From Candidatus Krumholzibacteriia bacterium (lineage in GTDB: Bacteria; Krumholzibacteriota; Krumholzibacteriia; Krumholzibacteriales; Krumholzibacteriaceae), in the NCBI GenBank assembly GCA_026387805.1, contig JAPLKY010000402.1, forward strand, positions 1 through 8,611: a stretch of DNA of 8,611 nt, in the 5' to 3' direction. The notes beneath the pieces were generated by a model. It had not been told where the DNA came from and did not search any database. It worked only from the letters and a program-made list of their open reading frames with translations. The first letter of the stretch is position 1; every line of letters starts with the position of its first letter. Below are positions 1-5,740 of the stretch, piece by piece. Made by a program: the position numbers and the translations under genes.

Positions 1-1
1 G

Positions 2-1126
2 ATGGGTTGTTCCGACGCGGCGCGGCTCTGGCTCGGGATTTCCCTCGCGCGCGGGGCGCGCCCGGCCGCATGGATTTCGCTCGCGCTCGGGATCTCGCTC
101 GAGGAGATCGCAGGCATGCTCGGGAGCGAGGCGGAGCGGGAGCGTCTGAGCAGGATCCTTGCTCGTCGAATCGAGCCGCCCGACAGAAGATTCATGGAGG
201 AGCAGCTCGCGCGCATCGAGAAAGAAAACTGGGGGCTCGTTTCGCTGTCGGACGAGTCGTACCCGCGCCTGCTGCGGGAGATCCCCGATCCTCCGTTGGT
301 CCTGTTCCATGCGGGCGAGCTCGCGGCGCTCGCGGGACCCTCGATCTGCATCGTGGGCTCGCGGAGGAGCTCGAGGCGCGGGCTCATCAACGCGTCTAAC
401 ATCGCCCGCGAGTTGTCCGGGCTGGGCATCCACGTCGTGAGCGGGCTCGCGCGGGGCATCGATGGCGCCGCGCACGAGGGCGCGCTCGCCGGCGCCGGAG
501 GCACGTCGGCCGTGCTCGGATGCGGCGTCGACGTCGTCTATCCTTCCGAGCATCTCGCTCTTGTCGAAAGGATCGTGGAGCGCGGATGCGTCCTCTCGGA
601 GTTCCCGCTTGGCACACCTCCGCTCAGGCATCATTTTCCCCGGCGAAACAGAATCCTGAGCGGTCTCTCGCTCGGCGTCGCGGTCGTCGAGGCGGATGTC
701 GGAAGCGGCGCCATGGGAACCGCTCAGTGGGCGTGCGATCAGAACCGGGAGGTGTTTGCCGTGCCGGGGCCGATCGATTATCCGGGGAGCAGGGGGCCGC
801 ATCGGCTCATCCGCGACGGAGCGACGCTCATCGAGAGCGCCGGCGATATAATCGCGGCGTTTCCGTGCCTTGCGGGACGCGCGGCTGAGCCCGGGCCGGG
901 CGCTAAAGCGGCCGCTCCGGAATCGTTCGGCGAGAATGAGCGCGCCATGCTCTCGGCGCTCGACGTCGAGCCGAAACATATTGATGAGCTCCTGCAATTC
1001 TGTCATATTCCTCCTGCGGTAGCGCTTTCCCTCCTTCTCGATCTCGAGATGCGGGGGCTCGTCGCATCGTGCGGGAGCGGCACCTATGCTCTCGCTTCAC
1101 CGCCCGGGAAATCCGAGAAACGCTGA
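2..1126 (+). CDS. dprA: DNA processing protein DprA (Smf)
   Basis: DprA binds incoming or exposed single-stranded DNA in the cytoplasm and loads RecA onto it. It is needed for natural transformation but is also widespread in bacteria not known to be competent. The 374-residue protein has a helical N-terminal region (about 1-75), then the DprA Rossmann domain (about 78-285). Visible family motifs are IVGSRRSSRRG (117-127), SGLARGIDGAAH (147-158), LGCGVDVVYP (172-181), HFPRRNR (211-217) and VFAVPG (251-256). After an Ala/Pro/Gly-rich linker (290-308) comes a winged-helix-like C-terminal domain (about 311-365). The length is normal for the family. The ATG lies two bases into the window, so a slightly earlier start cannot be excluded; the WLGISLARG segment near residue 10 matches the usual DprA N-terminus, so little if anything is missing. 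The next gene starts 4 nt downstream. Family assignment is very secure; a role in competence is not shown. Confidence 0.95.
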   Translation: MGCSDAARLWLGISLARGARPAAWISLALGISLEEIAGMLGSEAERERLSRILARRIEPPDRRFMEEQLARIEKENWGLVSLSDESYPRLLREIPDPPLVLFHAGELAALAGPSICIVGSRRSSRRGLINASNIARELSGLGIHVVSGLARGIDGAAHEGALAGAGGTSAVLGCGVDVVYPSEHLALVERIVERGCVLSEFPLGTPPLRHHFPRRNRILSGLSLGVAVVEADVGSGAMGTAQWACDQNREVFAVPGPIDYPGSRGPHRLIRDGATLIESAGDIIAAFPCLAGRAAEPGPGAKAAAPESFGENERAMLSALDVEPKHIDELLQFCHIPPAVALSLLLDLEMRGLVASCGSGTYALASPPGKSEKR

Positions 1127-1130
1127 ACCG

Positions 1131-2285
1131 ATGGAACAGATAACGCAATACGGGACTCACGCGGCGACGCGCAGAACGGTATCGGTCGTGAAATGCGCGC
1201 GGTACGAGGCGGATGATATCCGCTCGGCCGTGCGGCGCGCCCTCGAGCCTCTCGGAGGGATCGAAGCGTTCGTGAAGAGCGGGCAGCGCGTGCTCCTCAA
1301 GCCGAACCTCCTCTCCGCAAAAGATCCGGGGAGGGCGATCACGACGCATCCGAATCTCGTCGAAGCGGTCGCCGAGGAGGTCCGCGGCGTCGGGGCCGTC
1401 CCCTTCATCGGCGACAGTCCCGGCGGAGCGATCCGCGGGATCAAGCGCGTCTGGGCGAATACGGGGATGGAGGAGATGGCGCGTCGCGCCGGTATCGAGC
1501 TCGTGAACTTCGAGGCCTCGGGATCGAAGGCGATTCCCTTCGGGAAATACACCTTCTATGTCTCGAAGTCCGTGCTGGAGGCCGACGTCATCATCAACCT
1601 GCCGAAGCTCAAAACACACTCGCTCACGCTCATGACGTGCGCCGTGAAGAACATGTTCGGCGTCATGCCGGGTTTCAGGAAAGGTGAGCAGCACAAGCGC
1701 TACCCGAAGCCCGGCGAGTTCGCCGAGATGCTCGTCCATCTCTACAAGCTCGTCACGCCGTCCTTGAACGTCGTCGACGCCGTTCTCGCGATGGAAGGGA
1801 ACGGACCGAGCTCGGGGACGCCCCGGATGCTCGGGATGCTCATGGCCGGAGAGGACGGAGTGGCGATCGACGCGGTGGCGGCGAGGATCATCGGATTTCC
1901 CGAGGGCTTCGTCGATACGACGCGCATCGCGGCGGAGATGGGGCTCGGCGAGGGTGATATCGGGAAGATCACGCTTCTCGGCGACGCGGCGGAGGAGCGC
2001 GCCGAAGGGTTCGTGCTCCCGACGAACAGGGCGATCAAGCTCGTGCCTCGGCCGCTCGTGAAGCTCGTTGCTCCGTTCGTGTGGGTGAAGCCGGTGATCG
2101 TGCCCTCGACGTGCACCGGTTGCGGCTTCTGCGCCGAGAGCTGTCCCGTGCAGACGATTCGGAAGGAAGGCTCGGTATGCCGGATCGAGGACAAGCGCTG
2201 TATCAGGTGCCTGTGCTGCCACGAGCTCTGTCCCGAGTCGAGCATCGAGATTAGAATGAGTTTCCTTGCCCGTTTCTTCGTGTAG
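1131..2285 (+). CDS. DUF362 domain protein with two C-terminal 4Fe-4S ferredoxin motifs
   Basis: This is a 384-residue member of the DUF362 family (COG2006-type), whose biochemical role is not established. DUF362 hallmarks seen are LLKPNLL (55-61), GDSPGG (94-99), NLPKLKTHS (156-164), CAVKNMFG (170-177), MEGNGPSSGTPR (221-232) and AIDAVAARIIG (245-255). A bacterial ferredoxin-like tail follows with two full binding motifs: C328-x2-C331-x2-C334-x3-C338-P and C357-x2-C360-x2-C363-x3-C367-P, with an extra Cys362 inside the second. An iron-sulfur electron-transfer role is inferred from the cysteines. There is no signal peptide, so it is probably cytoplasmic. I chose the ATG at 1131, 4 nt after dprA stops, because the conserved part begins about 16 residues later. 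An in-frame ATG at 1086, inside dprA and about 8 nt after a GGAG, would add 15 residues and cannot be ruled out. The acyltransferase follows after 19 nt, suggesting co-transcription. Confidence 0.9.
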   Translation: MEQITQYGTHAATRRTVSVVKCARYEADDIRSAVRRALEPLGGIEAFVKSGQRVLLKPNLLSAKDPGRAITTHPNLVEAVAEEVRGVGAVPFIGDSPGGAIRGIKRVWANTGMEEMARRAGIELVNFEASGSKAIPFGKYTFYVSKSVLEADVIINLPKLKTHSLTLMTCAVKNMFGVMPGFRKGEQHKRYPKPGEFAEMLVHLYKLVTPSLNVVDAVLAMEGNGPSSGTPRMLGMLMAGEDGVAIDAVAARIIGFPEGFVDTTRIAAEMGLGEGDIGKITLLGDAAEERAEGFVLPTNRAIKLVPRPLVKLVAPFVWVKPVIVPSTCTGCGFCAESCPVQTIRKEGSVCRIEDKRCIRCLCCHELCPESSIEIRMSFLARFFV

Positions 2286-2304
2286 ATATCGAAAGGCCGA
2301 ACCC

Positions 2305-3213
2305 ATGCCCCGTATCGCAAGAAGGATCCGGCACCGAATCGAGCTTGCGGGCGTGCGCCTCCTCGTGGCGCTGCCGCGCGTTCTTCCCCTGAAGATCTCG
2401 ATCAAGCTCGGCGGTGCGCTCGGGATCCTCGCGTTCGACGTCTTTCGGATCAGGCGCCGCGTCGTCCTCGAGAACCTCGACCGCGCGTTCGGGGACACTC
2501 TCGCCGCGGGGGAAAAGGCCCGGATCGGCCGCTCCTCGTACGTGAACTTCGCCAAATCGATCATCGAGTTCGCTTCGCTCGGGCGCCTCAGGAAAGAGGA
2601 TTATCCTCGGATCGTCCGGTTCGAGGGGCTCGAGCATCTCAAGGATCCGATCGCGCGGGGGCACGGGGTCATCGCCGTGACCGGGCATTTCGGGAGCTGG
2701 GAGCTTCTCGGCGCCGGCGTCGCCTCGCGCGGGCTTCCCGTCGATTTTCTCGTCGGCGAACAGGCGAACAGCCTCGTGAACGATCTCATGAACGATCTCA
2801 GGCGCTCGGCGGGCATCGGCATCATCGAACGCGGGGTCGCCGCGCGCGGCGTGTTCGAGGCTCTCAAGAAGGGGCGGATCGTGGCGCTGCTCGCGGATCA
2901 GGACGCGCGCAAGGCAGGAGTATTCGTCGACTTTTTCGGGACGCCCGCGTCGACCTTCCAGGGACCGGCGCAGTTCGCCTGCCGCACCGGCTCGCCGCTG
3001 GTCGGCTGCGCGATCGTGCGCCGCCAGGACGAAACTCATGACGCGATCCTTTTCCCGCCGATCTATCCGAACGCGGGCGCGGACCGCGAAGCCGAGGTCA
3101 TTCGCCTCACGCGGGAGCATACGAAGATTCTGGAGGATTGCGTGCGCCGCTATCCCGAGCAATACTTCTGGGCGCACCGGCGCTGGAAGACGAAGCCGCC
3201 CCTCAACCCCTAG
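2305..3213 (+). CDS. LpxL/HtrB-family lysophospholipid/lipid A acyltransferase
   Basis: Members of this family transfer an acyl chain from acyl-ACP to a lipid A precursor, or in some cases to another lysolipid, at the inner face of the cytoplasmic membrane. The 302-residue protein has the family's usual length. A moderately hydrophobic N-terminal stretch (about 12-46) could anchor it to the membrane. The catalytic H-x4-E motif is seen as GHFGSWE (His128, Glu133). Further signatures are LLADQD (195-200), GVFVDFFGTPA (205-215), and the C-terminal PEQYFWAHRRWK (284-295), matching the family's typical PEQ-W-HRRW ending. I chose the ATG at 2305 because GAAAGG lies about 9 nt upstream; a TTG 39 bases earlier would overlap the preceding gene. 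It is probably the third gene of the dprA operon. Its last 11 bases overlap the convergent DUF3467 gene. The rfaE genes about 1 kb downstream support an LPS role, but exact acceptor and chain length cannot be read from sequence. Confidence 0.9.
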   Translation: MPRIARRIRHRIELAGVRLLVALPRVLPLKISIKLGGALGILAFDVFRIRRRVVLENLDRAFGDTLAAGEKARIGRSSYVNFAKSIIEFASLGRLRKEDYPRIVRFEGLEHLKDPIARGHGVIAVTGHFGSWELLGAGVASRGLPVDFLVGEQANSLVNDLMNDLRRSAGIGIIERGVAARGVFEALKKGRIVALLADQDARKAGVFVDFFGTPASTFQGPAQFACRTGSPLVGCAIVRRQDETHDAILFPPIYPNAGADREAEVIRLTREHTKILEDCVRRYPEQYFWAHRRWKTKPPLNP

Positions 3214-3556
3214 AGGATTTCTTCTCCTGACCCTGGCCGGGAAGGCTCTGGAATCCGATCGGCGATCCGTCGGCCCGGGTTCCCTTCTGCTGCGCGATCT
3301 GGATCGCGCCGAAGGATTCCTCGAACTGCTTGATCGCGCCGGTGAGGACTACGTTGAGCGATTTCGCGGACTGCGGCGTCATGATGATCCGGGCGAACAC
3401 CTTGGCCTTGTTGATTCCGGGTACCATACGCGCGAAATCGAGAATAAATTCGCTCGCGGTATGCGCGGTAAGGACAAAGTTCGAGTAGATACCTTCAGCC
3501 GCCTTCTCGTCGAGCTCGATCGGGATCGGCTGCTGCTGTTGCTGATTCTTTTCCAT
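3203..3556 (-). CDS. DUF3467 domain protein
   Basis: This is a 117-residue protein of the DUF3467 family, whose function is unknown. The domain spans about residues 16-83. Characteristic segments are AEGIYSNFVLTAHTASEF (20-37), DFARMVPG (40-47), AKVFARIIMTPQSAK (51-65) and IKQFEESFG (75-83). Before it lies a short polar leader with five consecutive glutamines (5-9); after it is a Gly/Gln/Lys/Ser-rich tail (about 88-117) that looks disordered. There is no signal peptide or membrane segment, so it is probably a soluble cytoplasmic protein. The start is supported by AAGGAG 5 nt upstream of the ATG on this strand. It is the only minus-strand gene here: its 3' end overlaps the acyltransferase by 11 bp, and its 5' end faces the zinc-ribbon gene across a 79-nt gap. 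It therefore needs its own promoter, for which a TTGACT box is visible. Family assignment is strong; no function is claimed. Confidence 0.9.
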   Translation of the reverse strand: MEKNQQQQQPIPIELDEKAAEGIYSNFVLTAHTASEFILDFARMVPGINKAKVFARIIMTPQSAKSLNVVLTGAIKQFEESFGAIQIAQQKGTRADGSPIGFQSLPGQGQEKKSSRG

Positions 3557-3585
3557 GAGCGCTCCTTTTCTTGCAGGCGTCTTTC

Positions 3586-3594
3586 TGGTATGAT
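3586..3594 (+). promoter_or_regulatory. Putative extended -10 promoter for the zinc-ribbon gene
   Basis: TGGTATGAT is an extended -10 element (TGn plus TATGAT, 5 of 6 to consensus), ending 41 nt before the ATG at 3636. There is no good -35 at the normal distance (a T-rich stretch at about 3566-3571 is the nearest), which extended -10 promoters tolerate. Its -10 overlaps the predicted -10 of the divergent DUF3467 promoter, so the two may compete for polymerase. Confidence 0.45.
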
Positions 3595-3620
3595 GTATCA
3601 GCTTTGGCGAGACGAGTCAA
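3592..3620 (-). promoter_or_regulatory. Putative sigma70-type promoter for the DUF3467 gene
   Basis: Reading the minus strand, TTGACT (complement of 3615-3620, 5 of 6 to the -35 consensus) is followed after 17 nt by TACATC (3592-3597, a weak -10). CATCAT, two bases further on, is a slightly better match but gives a 19-nt spacer. Transcription would start about 25-30 nt before the DUF3467 ATG. The weak -10 keeps confidence moderate. Confidence 0.4.
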
Positions 3621-3635
3621 CAAGGAAGGTCCTCG

Positions 3636-4103
3636 ATGTCTCTCAGATGTCCGAAGTGCGGACGCGAGCATGACGTCGCTCTCTTCGAGTTCGACCGGGA
3701 GATCGTTTGCGCCTGCGGCAGGCGCCTTTCGCTGAAGAACGCTCATGAGGAGAAGGCGGACGCGCGCGGAGCCGATCGCGCCCCCATCCGGGATATCAAC
3801 TGGGAGTCGTTCGAGAAGGAGATATTCGACGCCGTGAATGCGCATCCGCGGCGCATCGATGCGGCGAGAGTCGAGGAGATCAGAGGGATGGCCGACAGGA
3901 TTTCCGCGCTGATCAAGCAGAGCGATTTGCCGCGAGTCGATATCGAGATAGAGGTTCGGAATTTTCGCGAGTACGTTCTGGAGCATTTTCCCGAAAAGGA
4001 AGAGCTCTTCAAGGCCATATATATCAACCGGTTCAGACGTCTCTGGGAAGAGCACAGAAAAGGAGAGGGACCTCTCTTCGGGATGGGCAAGAGGGGGGCG
4101 TAA
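3636..4103 (+). CDS. Hypothetical protein with N-terminal zinc-ribbon motif
   Basis: I do not recognise a characterised family for this 155-residue protein. The N-terminus has a compact zinc-ribbon pattern, C5-x2-C8 and C25-x-C27, within about 30 residues (CPKCGR and CACGRR knuckles). A charged, probably disordered linker follows (about 36-50). The rest (about 54-140) is rich in Glu, Arg, Ile and Leu with long predicted helices and no membrane segment or catalytic motif I can name. It is likely a soluble zinc-binding protein, and nucleic-acid or protein binding is possible but unproven. The start is well supported by AAGGAAGG at 3622-3629, 6 nt before the ATG. It is transcribed divergently from the DUF3467 gene and separated from rfaE1 by about 170 nt with a promoter, so it appears to be a single-gene unit. 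A coding call is safe because of the cysteine pattern, ribosome site and promoter; function is open. Confidence 0.8.
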   Translation: MSLRCPKCGREHDVALFEFDREIVCACGRRLSLKNAHEEKADARGADRAPIRDINWESFEKEIFDAVNAHPRRIDAARVEEIRGMADRISALIKQSDLPRVDIEIEVRNFREYVLEHFPEKEELFKAIYINRFRRLWEEHRKGEGPLFGMGKRGA

Positions 4104-4106
4104 GAA

Positions 4107-4132
4107 GCGGATGAGGCGGGCAGCGCCTCCGC
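4107..4132 (+). other. GC-rich hairpin after the zinc-ribbon gene, possible weak terminator
   Basis: GAGGCG (4113-4118) and CGCCTC (4124-4129) form a perfect 6-bp stem around a 5-nt loop. GCG (4107-4109) and CGC (4130-4132) can extend it across a 3-nt bulge. It begins 3 nt after the stop codon, but no T-run follows, so intrinsic termination is uncertain. It could instead protect the 3' end of the transcript or be chance in GC-rich DNA. Confidence 0.3.
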
Positions 4133-4162
4133 AGCGGAACGAATGCGCCGAGACAAATGTCC

Positions 4163-4192
4163 TTGATATGGACGCGCATCCTGCGGTATATT
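4163..4192 (+). promoter_or_regulatory. Sigma70-type promoter for the rfaE1 operon
   Basis: TTGATA (4163-4168, 5 of 6) and TATATT (4187-4192, 5 of 6) are separated by 18 nt in a locally AT-rich stretch. Transcription would start near 4199. This puts the in-frame ATG at 4157 upstream of the transcript start and favours an rfaE1 start at 4274 or 4298. Further AT-rich -10-like strings (TATAAA at 4201, TATAGT at 4208) lie just downstream. Confidence 0.6.
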
Positions 4193-4273
4193 GCCGAAAG
4201 TATAAACTATAGTGAAAGAGGAAGTTCGCCCCTCTATCCGGGAATCCGGCGGAGAACCGAGCGTATTCTTTTT

Positions 4274-5248
4274 ATGCGAAAAAGCAGGGTAAGAGAAATG
4301 TGCCGCGCGATGCGACGCTCGCGGGTCGCCGTCGTCGGCGACATCATGCTGGACCGCTACATCTGGGGGGCGGTCGACCGCATCAGCCCCGAGGCTCCCG
4401 TGCCCGTCGTCGCCGTCACGGATACGACGATACGACCTGGCGGCGCCGCCAACGTCGCATGGAATCTTCTCTCGCTCGGCGTCAGGACGTCGCTTGCCGG
4501 CGTCATCGGCAAGGACGGATCCGGCGTGGAGCTCACGAGCCTCCTGAAGGACAAGGGCCTGTCGCCCGCGTCGATTCTCGCGGATCCGCGCCGCCCGACC
4601 ACCGAGAAGATCCGCATCATCGCGCATAGTCAGCAGGTCGTCCGCGCCGATTTCGAATCCGCCGAGCCGATTCGCGACGCCCTTCTGGGGAGGCTTCTCC
4701 TGGCGGTGAAGAAGGCGATAGCCGGAGCGGATGCCGTGATCGTGTCCGATTACGGAAAAGGGGTCGTCACGGGGGAGGTCATGGATCTCGTGCGAAAGCT
4801 CTGCGGACGCCGTGACGTTCCGTTTCTCATCGATCCGAAGGAAGGGCATTTCTCCCTCTACCGCGGGGCCTTTGCGGTGACGCCGAACAAGAAAGAGGCG
4901 GGCGGATTCTACAACCGGCGGATCAGGAGCGACGAGGATCTCGATTCCGTGGGAGAATCGCTTCTCCGCGACCTCGAAGCCGGGGCCGTGCTCATCACCC
5001 GGGGAGAAGAGGGAATGACCCTTTTCCGGGCGGGCGCGCGGCCGCGCCATTTCGCCGCCCGAGCGAGCGAGGTGTACGACGTCACGGGAGCGGGAGACAC
5101 GGTGATCAGCGTGCTTGCGGCCGGACTTGCCGCGGGAGGGACGATCCACGAGGCGATCGAGCTCGCCAACGTGGCGGCGGGGACCGTCATCAGGGAGCTC
5201 GGAACCGCGGCCGTGACGCCCGAAGAGCTCGAGGCGGCGTTCAGGTAG
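4274..5248 (+). CDS. rfaE1: D-glycero-beta-D-manno-heptose-7-phosphate kinase
   Basis: This PfkB/ribokinase-family kinase phosphorylates D-glycero-D-manno-heptose 7-phosphate at C1 to give the 1,7-bisphosphate, in the pathway to ADP-heptose for the LPS inner core. In the 324-residue product, visible motifs are GDIMLDRY (22-29), RISPEAPVPV (36-45), GGAANVAWN (56-64), SDYGKG (158-163), IDPK (186-189), TPN (203-205) and DVTGAGDT (269-276). The last contains the catalytic aspartate, Asp275. These match the kinase half of E. coli HldE closely. The adenylyltransferase half is absent and is encoded by the next gene 7 nt downstream, so the enzyme is split. The start is uncertain. The ATG at 4274 leaves a short helix before the first strand, as in homologues, but has no good ribosome site. 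The ATG at 4298 has AGGG 8 nt upstream and gives 316 residues. The ATG at 4157 gives 363 residues but precedes the predicted transcript start. Function is secure; the start is moderate. Confidence 0.92.
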   Translation: MRKSRVREMCRAMRRSRVAVVGDIMLDRYIWGAVDRISPEAPVPVVAVTDTTIRPGGAANVAWNLLSLGVRTSLAGVIGKDGSGVELTSLLKDKGLSPASILADPRRPTTEKIRIIAHSQQVVRADFESAEPIRDALLGRLLLAVKKAIAGADAVIVSDYGKGVVTGEVMDLVRKLCGRRDVPFLIDPKEGHFSLYRGAFAVTPNKKEAGGFYNRRIRSDEDLDSVGESLLRDLEAGAVLITRGEEGMTLFRAGARPRHFAARASEVYDVTGAGDTVISVLAAGLAAGGTIHEAIELANVAAGTVIRELGTAAVTPEELEAAFR

Positions 5249-5255
5249 CACCGAT

Positions 5256-5729
5256 ATGGTCGATTATCGCGACAAGAGGCTTTCGAGGAGCGCGCTCGCG
5301 CGTTTTCGGGCCCGGAACAGAAAGAAGACGATCGTTTTCACGAACGGATGCTTCGACATTCTGCATCGAGGGCACGTCGAGATCCTTCGGAAGGCGAAAA
5401 GGCTCGGCGACATTCTCGTCGTCGGCCTGAACAGCGACGCTTCGGTCCGACGGCTCAAGGGACGGGGAAGGCCGCTCGCGGGGGAAAAGGACCGGGCGTT
5501 CGTTCTCGCGGCGCTCGAGGCGGTCGATCGCGTCGTCATCTTCGGCGAGGACACGCCGTTCGAAGCGATTCGCGCGCTCGAGCCCGACGTCCTCGTCAAG
5601 GGAGCGGAGTACGGCAGAGGAGAGATCGTGGGTGCGGGTTTCGTCGAGGAGCGAGGCGGTCGGGTCGTGCGGGTGCCGATGCGCAAGGGCTTTTCGACGA
5701 CTTCATTGATAGAGAAAATACGGAGGTGA
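5256..5729 (+). CDS. rfaE2: D-glycero-beta-D-manno-heptose 1-phosphate adenylyltransferase
   Basis: This cytoplasmic nucleotidyltransferase converts D-glycero-beta-D-manno-heptose 1-phosphate and ATP to ADP-heptose and pyrophosphate, supplying the LPS inner core. The 157-residue protein is a complete single domain of the cytidylyltransferase-like fold. It has NGCFDILHRGH (30-40) containing the catalytic HxGH signature (HRGH, 37-40), GLNSDASVRRLKG (57-69), DRAFVLAALEAVD (79-91), EPDVLVKGAEY (109-119) and the C-terminal FSTTSLIEKI (146-155). It matches the C-terminal half of HldE, here as a separate gene. The ATG lies 7 nt after the rfaE1 stop, with AGG near 5243 as a modest ribosome site inside the end of rfaE1, so translational coupling is likely. 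No dedicated bisphosphate phosphatase (GmhB) gene is in the window; it must lie elsewhere or be replaced. Confidence 0.94.
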   Translation: MVDYRDKRLSRSALARFRARNRKKTIVFTNGCFDILHRGHVEILRKAKRLGDILVVGLNSDASVRRLKGRGRPLAGEKDRAFVLAALEAVDRVVIFGEDTPFEAIRALEPDVLVKGAEYGRGEIVGAGFVEERGGRVVRVPMRKGFSTTSLIEKIRR

Positions 5730-5730
5730 G
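5722..5730 (+). promoter_or_regulatory. Ribosome binding site for the cyclic-DPG-synthetase-like gene
   Basis: GGAGGTGAG is a strong Shine-Dalgarno sequence that contains the TGA stop codon of rfaE2 (5727-5729). Its core lies about 11-14 nt before the ATG at 5741, a little long. The GTG at 5726, also in frame, sits inside the Shine-Dalgarno itself and is therefore a poor start, which favours 5741. Confidence 0.6.
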
Positions 5731-5740
5731 CGTTTCATTT

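Noticed and set aside
231..241. DprA motif reads SGAMGTA instead of the more usual SGSLxTA
   Set aside because: The change is conservative within a variable part of the motif, and all other DprA motifs are intact, so loss of function is not suggested. Coordinates are residue numbers, corresponding to about bases 692-724.
903..2564. Open frame of 553 codons on the minus strand across dprA, the DUF362 gene and the acyltransferase gene
   Set aside because: It is antisense to three recognised genes, has Arg/Asp/His-rich composition without any family motif, and is the kind of long shadow frame expected opposite GC-rich coding DNA.
3530..3544. CTG-type trinucleotide run (CTGCTGCTGTTGCTG)
   Set aside because: It encodes the five glutamines near the N-terminus of the DUF3467 protein. 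It is short and interrupted, so a phase-variable microsatellite is not supported.
3038..3673. Open frame of 211 codons on the + strand covering the acyltransferase end and the DUF3467 region
   Set aside because: The minus-strand DUF3467 reading has a clear family match and a ribosome site; this frame has neither and is a shadow.
3743..5251. Open frame of 502 codons on the minus strand opposite the zinc-ribbon and rfaE1 genes
   Set aside because: It has no recognisable motifs and low-complexity charged composition, and it covers a promoter and two genes supported on the other strand.
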